In this document: positions 34,520 through 42,148 of the stretch, piece after piece | Layout of the letters: every line of letters begins with the position of its first letter | Numbering within the stretch: the first letter of the stretch is position 1 | Source: Planctomycetaceae bacterium | Lineage (GTDB): Bacteria > Planctomycetota > Phycisphaerae > SM23-33 | DNA: 64,000 nt | Assembly (NCBI GenBank): GCA_039680605.1 | Contig: JBDKTA010000034.1 | Coordinates: 89,413-153,412, forward strand | Direction: 5' to 3' | Program-made: the position numbers and the translations under genes | Notes under the pieces: model-generated | The model's database searches: none | What the model saw: only the letters and a program-made list of their open reading frames with translations | Told to the model about the DNA's origin: nothing

Positions 34520-35344
34520 CTACAGGGCCTTTCGGGCGGTGATGTACCAGTCGAGCCCCAGAAGCCGCGCGGGCAGGCCCAGCAGCTTCTTGCGGTCGAT
34601 GACGACCGACCCGTTGCGGGTCATGGGGTCCATGTTCTCCCGCCGGCAGCGAACCTCCGCGAAACGGCTGAACACCCGCCGGATGTCGCCGCGGGAGAAC
34701 AGCTCCGTGAACGGCGCGGCCTCGCCGTCGGCCGAGGCGTCATATTGCGCGCGGACGCGGGCTTGCTGGTTCTCGTGGGGGCGCCCTTTGAACCATTCCG
34801 CCAGCAGGCCCAGGCCCCGCGTCTTCCACTGGCGCAGGGAGAAGCGGTTGTAGACCATGATGATCGCCCTGCCGCCCGGGGCCAGCACGCGATGGATTTC
34901 ATCCACCGCCCGCTGCATGTTGCCGGTGTGGTGCAGGCAGCCGATCGAGACCGCCACGTCGAACGACGCCTCCGGGAACGGGATGTCCAGGACCGACCCG
35001 CAGATCGCCTCGCCGCGCAGACCCTGGATCCGCAGGCGGGTGTTGACCAGCTCCGCCGCGGCGGCCGATATGTCCAGCCCGCGAAAGAAACTCGCCTGCG
35101 AGGCGATGATCTGCGACAGCGTCCCGTACCCCAACCCCACTTCCAGCACCCGCCGCCCCTCGAGGCCGCAGACGTGCTTGAGCAGATACGGATAAATATC
35201 CATGTACGCCGCGTCGAAGCGCCGCAGCGATTCGGGGGAATGATCCGTGATCCCGATATGGCGTGCCAGCCCGCTGCCGCAGAGCTCCTGCCAGAATTGC
35301 CGGTTCTGCTGGTCGATCTGTTCCTGCGTCATTGCGTCAGTCAT
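34520..35344 (-). CDS. SAM-dependent class I methyltransferase
   Basis: 274 residues. The SAM-binding motif VLEVGLGYGTLSQIIA is followed by FRGLDISAAAAELV, FDVAVSIGCLHHTG and RVLAPGGRAIIMVY, the normal order for the UbiE/Coq5-like fold. In this locus it probably methylates a sugar hydroxyl or a glycan end; end-methylation is a known export signal for Wzm/Wzt systems, whose genes are in the same operon. ATG at 35344 overlaps the stop of the upstream glycosyltransferase gene by 4 nt. Last gene of the minus-strand operon. Confidence 0.88.
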   Translation of the reverse strand: MTDAMTQEQIDQQNRQFWQELCGSGLARHIGITDHSPESLRRFDAAYMDIYPYLLKHVCGLEGRRVLEVGLGYGTLSQIIASQASFFRGLDISAAAAELVNTRLRIQGLRGEAICGSVLDIPFPEASFDVAVSIGCLHHTGNMQRAVDEIHRVLAPGGRAIIMVYNRFSLRQWKTRGLGLLAEWFKGRPHENQQARVRAQYDASADGEAAPFTELFSRGDIRRVFSRFAEVRCRRENMDPMTRNGSVVIDRKKLLGLPARLLGLDWYITARKAL

Positions 35345-38300
35345 GGAAGTGCCGTTTCGCCAGGGCCACGTTCGGCCAGCAATTGGGAGTAGATTCGGTC
35401 CAGCCGGTTTCCGCCGGCCTGCGCGGAGTGCCATTTCAGGGCGAACTGGCGGCCGCGACGTCCGATCTCGCGGCGTTTGTCGGGGTTGCGCACCAGGTCC
35501 CGCAGCACGTCGTGGATGGTCGCGGGGGTGGCGCTGATGACGGGCAGCTCGTCCACATACTCAGGGATCTCCTGTCGCATCCGCCGCAGCCACTCGGGGC
35601 GCAGGTAGCAGACGGCAGGTTTGCCCAGCATCAGCGCCTCGCGCACGTTGGCGCCGAACCACCCATAGGTCAGCATGTCCACGAAGATGTCGGCCTGGGC
35701 CTGGTAGTATCTCACTTCGATGTTGGGCACGTCGTGGCAGAAGACCATCTCGACATCGAGCCCCTCGGCCTTGAGCTGCTCAATGGCCGGGGCGATGATG
35801 TGCGTACACTTGATGTTGATGTTCCTGCGCCAGTCGGGTTGCTTCGTCCGCGTGCGCAGATGGTAGTTGCCGACGGCGTGGTAGATTTTGACCGTGTCGG
35901 AGGCAGGCCGGCGGTACTGGGGCGGAATCTCCAGGTCCGGGCTCCACACGTCGGGGTCGAGGCAGAAGAACTCGGGCACCTCGTGAACTCTCGGATCGTC
36001 GTTGTAATCGGCGTTGTTGCCGCCGAGGTTGACGATGTAGTCCGACACGCTGTTGCGCAGATGGCCCCAGGCCATATTTGATTTGTCGGAGCAGACGGTC
36101 GGCTCGTCGTGCCAGCGGCAGATATCGCACACCGGGTCGCCGCCCCAGGCCCGGAAGGCGGTCTGGGACACGCCGTCCATGCACCCGGTGATGGTGAACA
36201 CGATCTTCTTGCCCAGGCGCCTGAGCAACTCGATGTCCCACCCGATCGGCATGCCCGAGAACAGGTGCGGATTGAAAAAGTGGAAGTACCGCAGGCTGTT
36301 GATGCCCGAAAAGTGAAGGACATCGTAATGATCCAGAACGTCCCACAGCGGTTTGAGTTCAGCGGGAAACTCCCGCCGCATCGACTGAAGATAATGGCGC
36401 AGCGTCTCTTTCAACAGCGTGCCGGCCGCGGGGTCCCCTTTCGCCGGGGCCCGCTTGAGATATTCCGGCAACGCGGCGGACAACCGCTCGAAGGTCGCCT
36501 GATCATATTGCCGGTCCCAGTGCTCATACTCCTTGAGCATGAAGTCGCAGGAGTGCATGAAGCCCTGGGCCCCCTCTCCATGGCAGACGAGCGTGTCGGC
36601 GGTCCATCCCAACCGGCGCAGCGCACGCGAAAGATACAAGGTGTTGTAATACGCCGAACCGACAAAGAGCACTCTGCCCTTGGTCGGCAGAGCGGCCGGC
36701 GCGTCCGGGGCCGCCGGCTCCGCAACCGCCAGCGCGGCGCGGGGCGCAGCGGCGGGGGCGGCCTTGGCGGCGATTTTCATGACCTTTCGCACAACCCGCA
36801 TGGGCAGGCGCGACAGCTTGAGCAGCACCTTTCCGACCGTCAGTCCGCTGAGCGTATCGAGCACCTTCCTGCGCAGCCGGCGGACCGGTCCGGGCACGAG
36901 TTGCTTGAGCTTGCCCCCCAGACTCGGCGGCCCTTGCGATAACTGGTTGATCTGCGTCGGCGTCAACGGCAGGAGGTCGTCTTGCGGGAACAGGCGCACC
37001 GCGTCGATCGACTCGTCGACAAAGTCCGCGCGGGCGCTGCGCTCGAACGCCACCACCGAGCTGATCAGCCGTACGCCCTTGCCTGGTCCGGCGGCCGCGG
37101 CAAGGACGGCGTCGACCATCTCGATGAACGTCTTGTAGCTGTAGGCTCCGGATTCGACCACGTCGCGATACGCCTGCTGCGTCATCCGCTCCAGCAGCGG
37201 GATGTCCTCGAGCTTGGCCAGCACCTCGTCGGCGTTGCTGTAATCCTTCTTGAGCGGAATGTAGTGGACGTCCTTCTTGACGACGCCGGAGTATTCGCCT
37301 TCAAAGAGCACCAGCGCCGTTCCCATGGCGATGGCCTCGAAGATCTTGGGCGAAACCTGGTTCATCACGATCCGACCCTCGCTGTCCTTGAGAAACCGCT
37401 CAAAGACCTCGTCGAAGGTCATATCCGGTTTGCGCATCAGGGCGGATTTGACCCGCGCATGAAGCGAACCGTCGAAATCGAAAACATTGGCCCCGCTCTC
37501 GGTGCCCAGGGTGGCGCGGGAGTCGCCCAGAAACTCATACCACGCCGGACCGTAGATGCGCTTGTCGTCTTCCCACTCGATATCGGCCGCCACGCCCTTG
37601 GCGCGGCAGATCTCCCGCATGTGCAGGCCGATCAGGTACTTTTCCTGCCCCAACTTTCCGTACCAGAACGGCAGGCGCCGCCCCCGATAGCCGATGACCC
37701 ACCGGCGCTGGGCCGGCGGCTTGCTGCGGGGCAAGTGTTCCAGCCGGTTGGGCACGTAGCCGGTGAGATTCTCGACGAACTGCACGTGCGGAAACCGCTT
37801 TCGCGGATACACCGCATCCTGATACGCCGGCGGCACGCAGGTGAAGACCACGTGCAGCCCGAGGTCCTCGATCTGATCGCAGGTGTTGTTCGTGTGGTCG
37901 TACTCGTCCTGGATGAACAGCACCTTGAGCCCGCCGAAGGCCCGCAACCGCTTGGCGAACTCCGGCGAAAGATGCCCATGGATGCACTGTCGGACGGAGT
38001 AGTGGATGATGATGATGTCGAAGTACGCCAGGTCCATCGGGCAGCGCGTATGCCAGGTCGCGTTGCTGTAGTAGATCGCGTTGCGGGAGTATGCCGCGAA
38101 GCTCTGCAGGTACTCCGCGACCGTCCCGATGTGAATCGAGCTGGCGTCGTACAGAATCAGCACGTTGTAGCGCGTGCCTTCCGGCGCCGATTTGCGGGTG
38201 ACAGACGCCAGCGATTCGATAAGCCTGGCCCAATCCGTTCCAACCCCGGCCATGATGTGCGCGCCGTTGTAGCGGCCGCCTTCACGGCACAGCGACAGCA

Positions 38301-38724
38301 CCTCGGGCGACGCCGCCACGAGCAGATCGGTGTGGGCAAGCACGTCCGACAGGCGCTGCCGCCTTTCGTCGGACAACTCCAGCGCGCCGGCAGTGGGGCA
38401 GAAGACCTTCAAGGGGCACAGCAGGTCGATCACCGCGTCGCAGAAGCGCTCGTCGCAAACCCACAACAGCGGTCGAATGCACCGCTGCTGCCGCAGGGCC
38501 AGGTTGATCAGGCGCGTCTGCTCCCTGCCGAAGGTCGCGTAGACGTGGAGGATCATCGCGCCTTTGATGCCGCAGGGCGCCAGGCGGTACTCCTGCGTCG
38601 GCAGGTCGGGCTGCACGATCAGCACGGGCATGTGACGCGCCAGGGCGGCGGCCACGGGATGCTCGCGGTCCTGATGCGCCCGGTGATCGAGGATCAGGGC
38701 AATGTCAAAGCGGCTGTTCAGCAT
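35341..38724 (-). CDS. Giant two-domain glycosyltransferase with Cys-rich insert
   Basis: 1127 residues. The first module (about 180-555) belongs with the 418-residue paralogue at 33260 and carries LGTESGANVFDFDGS (about 405) and MNQVSPKIFEAIAMGTALVLFEGEYSG. A linker (about 555-680) is Ala/Pro/Arg-rich. The second module (about 682-1120) starts RVLFVGSAYYNTLYLSRAL and resembles GT-B enzymes; GWFGANVREALMLGKPAVCYL (about 1020) is the donor-binding Glu region. Between them lies GCMDG...VCDICRWHDEPTVC (about 846-878), a Cys cluster that could bind zinc. Probably polymerises or extends the exported polysaccharide at the inner membrane. 11 nt after the permease gene. Confidence 0.8.
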   Translation of the reverse strand: MLNSRFDIALILDHRAHQDREHPVAAALARHMPVLIVQPDLPTQEYRLAPCGIKGAMILHVYATFGREQTRLINLALRQQRCIRPLLWVCDERFCDAVIDLLCPLKVFCPTAGALELSDERRQRLSDVLAHTDLLVAASPEVLSLCREGGRYNGAHIMAGVGTDWARLIESLASVTRKSAPEGTRYNVLILYDASSIHIGTVAEYLQSFAAYSRNAIYYSNATWHTRCPMDLAYFDIIIIHYSVRQCIHGHLSPEFAKRLRAFGGLKVLFIQDEYDHTNNTCDQIEDLGLHVVFTCVPPAYQDAVYPRKRFPHVQFVENLTGYVPNRLEHLPRSKPPAQRRWVIGYRGRRLPFWYGKLGQEKYLIGLHMREICRAKGVAADIEWEDDKRIYGPAWYEFLGDSRATLGTESGANVFDFDGSLHARVKSALMRKPDMTFDEVFERFLKDSEGRIVMNQVSPKIFEAIAMGTALVLFEGEYSGVVKKDVHYIPLKKDYSNADEVLAKLEDIPLLERMTQQAYRDVVESGAYSYKTFIEMVDAVLAAAAGPGKGVRLISSVVAFERSARADFVDESIDAVRLFPQDDLLPLTPTQINQLSQGPPSLGGKLKQLVPGPVRRLRRKVLDTLSGLTVGKVLLKLSRLPMRVVRKVMKIAAKAAPAAAPRAALAVAEPAAPDAPAALPTKGRVLFVGSAYYNTLYLSRALRRLGWTADTLVCHGEGAQGFMHSCDFMLKEYEHWDRQYDQATFERLSAALPEYLKRAPAKGDPAAGTLLKETLRHYLQSMRREFPAELKPLWDVLDHYDVLHFSGINSLRYFHFFNPHLFSGMPIGWDIELLRRLGKKIVFTITGCMDGVSQTAFRAWGGDPVCDICRWHDEPTVCSDKSNMAWGHLRNSVSDYIVNLGGNNADYNDDPRVHEVPEFFCLDPDVWSPDLEIPPQYRRPASDTVKIYHAVGNYHLRTRTKQPDWRRNINIKCTHIIAPAIEQLKAEGLDVEMVFCHDVPNIEVRYYQAQADIFVDMLTYGWFGANVREALMLGKPAVCYLRPEWLRRMRQEIPEYVDELPVISATPATIHDVLRDLVRNPDKRREIGRRGRQFALKWHSAQAGGNRLDRIYSQLLAERGPGETALP

Positions 38725-38735
38725 CGGTTCTCACG

Positions 38736-39527
38736 TCAAAGCGCCATCTCGAAGTAGCCCTTGAGACGGTTGTAGTACTTGAACCCGGCATACAGCATCA
38801 CCAGCGAAATCATCGCCAGATATCCCATCCCCCACAGGTTGGGCACCGTATGGCTCAGAAGGGCGTCGCGATACGGTTGAACCATCTGGAAGAACGGGTT
38901 GAAAAAGTTGATCGTCCGCACCGGCGCCGGGAGCATCTGCACGGTGTAGAAGATCGGCGTGAAGAACACGATCAGCAGCGTCGCGGTCGGAATCACCTGG
39001 ACGACGTCGCGCAGGAACACGGCCGTGGCGCTGAGAAACAACCCGATGCCCATCAGGAAGGCGAACTGGAGCACGATGGTGGGGATCAGAAACACCACGT
39101 GCCAGGTGGGGTAATTGCCGTCGATCAACAGCAGGATGAACAGAAACGCCAGCCCGACGGCGAAGGGCACGGCCGAGACGACCGTCGCGGCCACGGGCAG
39201 CGACTCGGACTTGAAGACCACATTCTTGACCAGCGACGACGAGGACAGCACGCACGAGGTCGTGCCGCCCAGGCTGTCCTGGATCGCCAGGTAAGGCACG
39301 AAGCCGCTGATCAGCCAGATCGCGTAGGCGAAGGTGGTTTCGGCGCCGGGGAGCTTGCTCTTGTAGATGAACCCGAAGATGAAGGCGTACATGCCCAACA
39401 GCAGCAGCGGATGCATCACGGCCCAGAATCGCCCGAGGATCGACCCCATGTACCGGTCCGACAGGCTCATGCGGACGAGGTTGCCCAGCAGCCGAAGGTC
39501 CTGCTTTGTCATTCCCAGCACGGGCAT
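38736..39527 (-). CDS. wzm: ABC-2-type polysaccharide export permease (Wzm)
   Basis: 263 residues, six hydrophobic helices. SDRYMGSILGRFWAVMHPLLLLGMYAFIFG at the N-terminus and NFFNPFFQMVQPYRDALLSH near the C-terminus are typical of Wzm/TagG permeases. It forms the inner-membrane channel for a lipid-linked polysaccharide. The ATG abuts the stop of the second ATPase gene, with GGAGG 10 nt upstream inside that gene's end. It is the only permease for two ATPase genes. Confidence 0.93.
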   Translation of the reverse strand: MPVLGMTKQDLRLLGNLVRMSLSDRYMGSILGRFWAVMHPLLLLGMYAFIFGFIYKSKLPGAETTFAYAIWLISGFVPYLAIQDSLGGTTSCVLSSSSLVKNVVFKSESLPVAATVVSAVPFAVGLAFLFILLLIDGNYPTWHVVFLIPTIVLQFAFLMGIGLFLSATAVFLRDVVQVIPTATLLIVFFTPIFYTVQMLPAPVRTINFFNPFFQMVQPYRDALLSHTVPNLWGMGYLAMISLVMLYAGFKYYNRLKGYFEMAL

Positions 39528-40760
39528 CTATTGAACCTCCGACAAGGGCATCGGCTCGACGCTCCATTGAGCCTTGGGCCAGTAGATCGGGTTGGCAAAC
39601 TCGTAGAACGGGTTCTCGACCTTGAACACGATGGTCCGCCCGGCCAGGACCGCCGGTGAAGGACCGCAGTCCGAGAGCAGTTCGACCCGCAACTCGTATG
39701 ACGTCTGACCGAGTCGAACCGCCTCCAGCGGCGCCTCGAACACGGCGCTGCCGCCGGAGAGATCCAGTTCGAATCCGTCCTGCGACGCGCGGCGGCAGAG
39801 CACCCCCACGCCGTTCATCCGCTCGATGCTGATCCGCAGGTCCGGCTTTGCGATCGGACCGGCGACCGTCACCGGCACGCGAATTCGCATCGGGTCCAGC
39901 ACGTCGAAAATCAATCGCTCCTGCCCCGACTTGTCCAGCAACGTGATATCGCCGACCTGGCAGCCGTCGGCCGCTCCCGTGGCGCCCAGGCGCGAGCGGA
40001 ACTGCTTCTGCATCGCCTGCTCGTCGAGCTTGCGAACGTGTTCGACGTAAGCGGCGGTGACGTCGGCCGGATTGCCGTCCATGACCGCGCGCCCGTCGTT
40101 CATCCAGATGCAGCGCTGGCACATGTTCTTGATCGTCTCCATGCTGTGGGAGACGACGATCAGGATCCTGCCGCGGTCGCAGATGTCCTTCATGCGGGCC
40201 GAGGCCTTGCGGCTGAAGATCGCGTCCCCCACCGACAGCGCCTCGTCGATGATCAGGATTTCCGGCGAGATAAACGTGATCATGGCGAAGGTCAGCCGCG
40301 CCTTCATGCCCGAGGAGTACGTGCGAACGGGACGTTCGATGAAGTCCCCCACTTCCGCAAAGGCCACCGCCTCGTCGATCACGGCGTCGACTTCCTTGCG
40401 GCTCTTGCCGTTGACTTCGCCGCTGATATAGATGTTTTCGCGCCCGGAGAGGTCCTCTCGCAATCCGACGCCCAGGCTCATGATGCAGTTGACGTGTCCG
40501 TCGACCTCGATGGTTCCCGATGTGGGCTGGCTCAGGCCTGCCAGCATCTGAAGTAGAGTCGTCTTGCCGGCGCCGTTGCGCCCGATGATGCCCACGCGCT
40601 GCCCCTCGTCGATCCGCAGCGACACGTTATCGACGGCCACCACCGTCCGGGCCTTCTCCTGCACGTCCTGGCGCCCGCGCAGCACGCCCAGCAGCGAGGC
40701 GGCCTGGCGCCACGCCGACAGTTGGAACACCTTGCTCAGACCGCGAGTCTCTATGAACAT
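39528..40760 (-). CDS. wzt: Wzt-type ABC ATPase with C-terminal glycan-binding domain (second of two)
   Basis: 410 residues. ATPase domain (about 1-245): Walker A GRNGAGKTT, signature YSSGMKARL, Walker B ILIIDEALSVGD, switch VVSHSM. The C-terminal part (about 265-410) is a beta-sandwich like the Wzt substrate-recognition domain (FDVLDPMRIRVPVTVAG; YELRVELLSDCG). Wzt C-domains read the modified non-reducing end of the glycan before export. I chose ATG 40760, with GAGGTGG upstream, giving a 10-nt overlap with the preceding gene. The leader adds nothing recognisable if extended to 40850. Confidence 0.9.
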   Translation of the reverse strand: MFIETRGLSKVFQLSAWRQAASLLGVLRGRQDVQEKARTVVAVDNVSLRIDEGQRVGIIGRNGAGKTTLLQMLAGLSQPTSGTIEVDGHVNCIMSLGVGLREDLSGRENIYISGEVNGKSRKEVDAVIDEAVAFAEVGDFIERPVRTYSSGMKARLTFAMITFISPEILIIDEALSVGDAIFSRKASARMKDICDRGRILIVVSHSMETIKNMCQRCIWMNDGRAVMDGNPADVTAAYVEHVRKLDEQAMQKQFRSRLGATGAADGCQVGDITLLDKSGQERLIFDVLDPMRIRVPVTVAGPIAKPDLRISIERMNGVGVLCRRASQDGFELDLSGGSAVFEAPLEAVRLGQTSYELRVELLSDCGPSPAVLAGRTIVFKVENPFYEFANPIYWPKAQWSVEPMPLSEVQ

Positions 40761-41887
40761 GCTCGCCACCTCAGAGGCTCGTTCACGTAGCTCTCGCCGC
40801 TGCCGCCGGGGCAGGTGAAATAGACGTGCTTTCCGTTGTCCCAGCCCCACGCGTCTTCCATCACGTCGGTTCTCAGCGCCCCGGTCCCCCGAAGCACCGC
40901 CGCCCCGACCAGACCCTTGCGCAGCCCCGGAGGGGCCGGATAGCCGATCGCGACTCGCGCCGGCCCCACCCCCTCAGGCAGCGCGATCTTCTCGTGCGCC
41001 GTGCTGAAAAGATTCGCCATCATTCCCAGCCGCACGTCATGCACCGCCACCTGGAAATGAAGCGTCGATCCGGACATGAGCCGGGACACGACGGCTTCGA
41101 TGCGCATCTGCCCATCCGTGCAGGCGGCCGTCAGCGACTCGATGCGGGCGTGCTGGCGGGGATAGGAGGATTCGGCGCTGACGCCCGCCCAGCGATAGTA
41201 CTGCATGCCCACCTCGTGCGCCTCGCCGGACATGCGGATTCGGCCCTTCTCGAGCCAGATCGCCCGGTCGCACAGGCGTTCGAGGTGACCGATGTCGTGC
41301 GAGGCGATCACCACCGTGCGCCCCGAGCAGCAGAGGTCTTTGATGCGACGGATGGACCGGCCCTGAAAATGCTCGTCCCCCACGACCAGCAGCTCGTCGA
41401 TCAGCAGCACCTCCGCCGGCGAGGCCGTCACCACCGAAAAGACCAGCTTGGCGGCCATCCCGCTGGAGTAGGTGATGACCTTGCGGTCGATGACCTCTTC
41501 GAGTTCGGAGAATTCGATGATTTCCGGTTCCAGGCGGCGGACCTCTTTGCGGGTGCAGCCCTGCAAGGCCAACCGGCGGCGGATATTGTCGCGCCCGCTG
41601 AGTTCCGGCACGAAGCCCGTGGCGACTTCCAGGATGCCCGAAACGTGCCCGCCGACGCGCACCTGCCCCGCCGAGGCGTTCGAGACGCCGCTGAGCACCT
41701 TCAGCAGCGTGCTCTTGCCAGCCCCGTTGGCGCCGATAACGCCCATCACTTGCCCCCGGTCCACCTCGAAGCTCACATCATCCAGCGCCAGAAATTTTTT
41801 GCAGTTGCGGCTGCGGTTGCCCCACATCGCCTGCCCAAGCCGGCTGACCAGCGCGTATTCCTTTGAGAGATGGCTCACCGAAATCAA
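40751..41887 (-). CDS. wzt: Wzt-type ABC ATPase with C-terminal domain (first of two)
   Basis: 378 residues. Walker A GANGAGKST, signature YSSGMAAKL, Walker B VLLIDELLVVGD, switch VVIASHDI. A C-terminal domain of about 125 residues, shorter than that of the second ATPase, follows RWAGVSAESSYPRQHARI. The two ATPases are clearly different proteins and could form a heterodimer on one permease. Start is a TTG at 41887 with GGAG 7 nt upstream. First gene of the export operon, about 92 nt behind a good minus-strand promoter. Confidence 0.9.
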   Translation of the reverse strand: MISVSHLSKEYALVSRLGQAMWGNRSRNCKKFLALDDVSFEVDRGQVMGVIGANGAGKSTLLKVLSGVSNASAGQVRVGGHVSGILEVATGFVPELSGRDNIRRRLALQGCTRKEVRRLEPEIIEFSELEEVIDRKVITYSSGMAAKLVFSVVTASPAEVLLIDELLVVGDEHFQGRSIRRIKDLCCSGRTVVIASHDIGHLERLCDRAIWLEKGRIRMSGEAHEVGMQYYRWAGVSAESSYPRQHARIESLTAACTDGQMRIEAVVSRLMSGSTLHFQVAVHDVRLGMMANLFSTAHEKIALPEGVGPARVAIGYPAPPGLRKGLVGAAVLRGTGALRTDVMEDAWGWDNGKHVYFTCPGGSGESYVNEPLRWRACS

Positions 41888-41985
41888 TGATGTCTCCAGC
41901 AGCTTGCAGGAGGTCGCGTAGATTTCCCGGCGCGGGGAGTCCCGCGTCCTGGAGGATTGGGCATATCATCGTGCATCTGGTCAGG

Positions 41986-42014
41986 ATGATAGGGCAGCGC
42001 AGAGAGGTTTGCAA
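41986..42014 (-). promoter_or_regulatory. Promoter of the export operon
   Basis: Minus strand TTGCAA (42014-42009), 17-nt spacer, TATCAT (41991-41986). Predicted start near 41979. Its -10 is identical to that of the divergent promoter. Confidence 0.6.
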
Positions 42015-42023
42015 GAGCCCTGC

Positions 42024-42057
42024 CTCCCGACGAGGCGATTGACAATCGACTCGGGAG
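42024..42057. promoter_or_regulatory. Dyad between the divergent glycan promoters
   Basis: CTCCCGA (42024-42030) pairs with TCGGGAG (42051-42057), and an inner palindrome CGATTGACAATCG lies at 42036-42048. The dyad covers the plus-strand -35 hexamer and lies 10 nt behind the minus-strand -35. It could be an operator that controls both directions; the two palindromes are centred 1.5 nt apart. Confidence 0.5.
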
Positions 42058-42067
42058 GTCTTATCAT
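42039..42067 (+). promoter_or_regulatory. Promoter of the asnB-epimerase operon
   Basis: TTGACA (42039-42044), 17-nt spacer, TATCAT (42062-42067), near consensus. Predicted start near 42074 and a leader of about 75 nt to the asnB ATG. Confidence 0.65.
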
Positions 42068-42148
42068 CCTTGCCTCTTACGGTCTTCGTCTTTTCGTTCC
42101 GCGTGGATCATGTGACGAAGGCATAACACCCTTAAGGCACGGTACATC

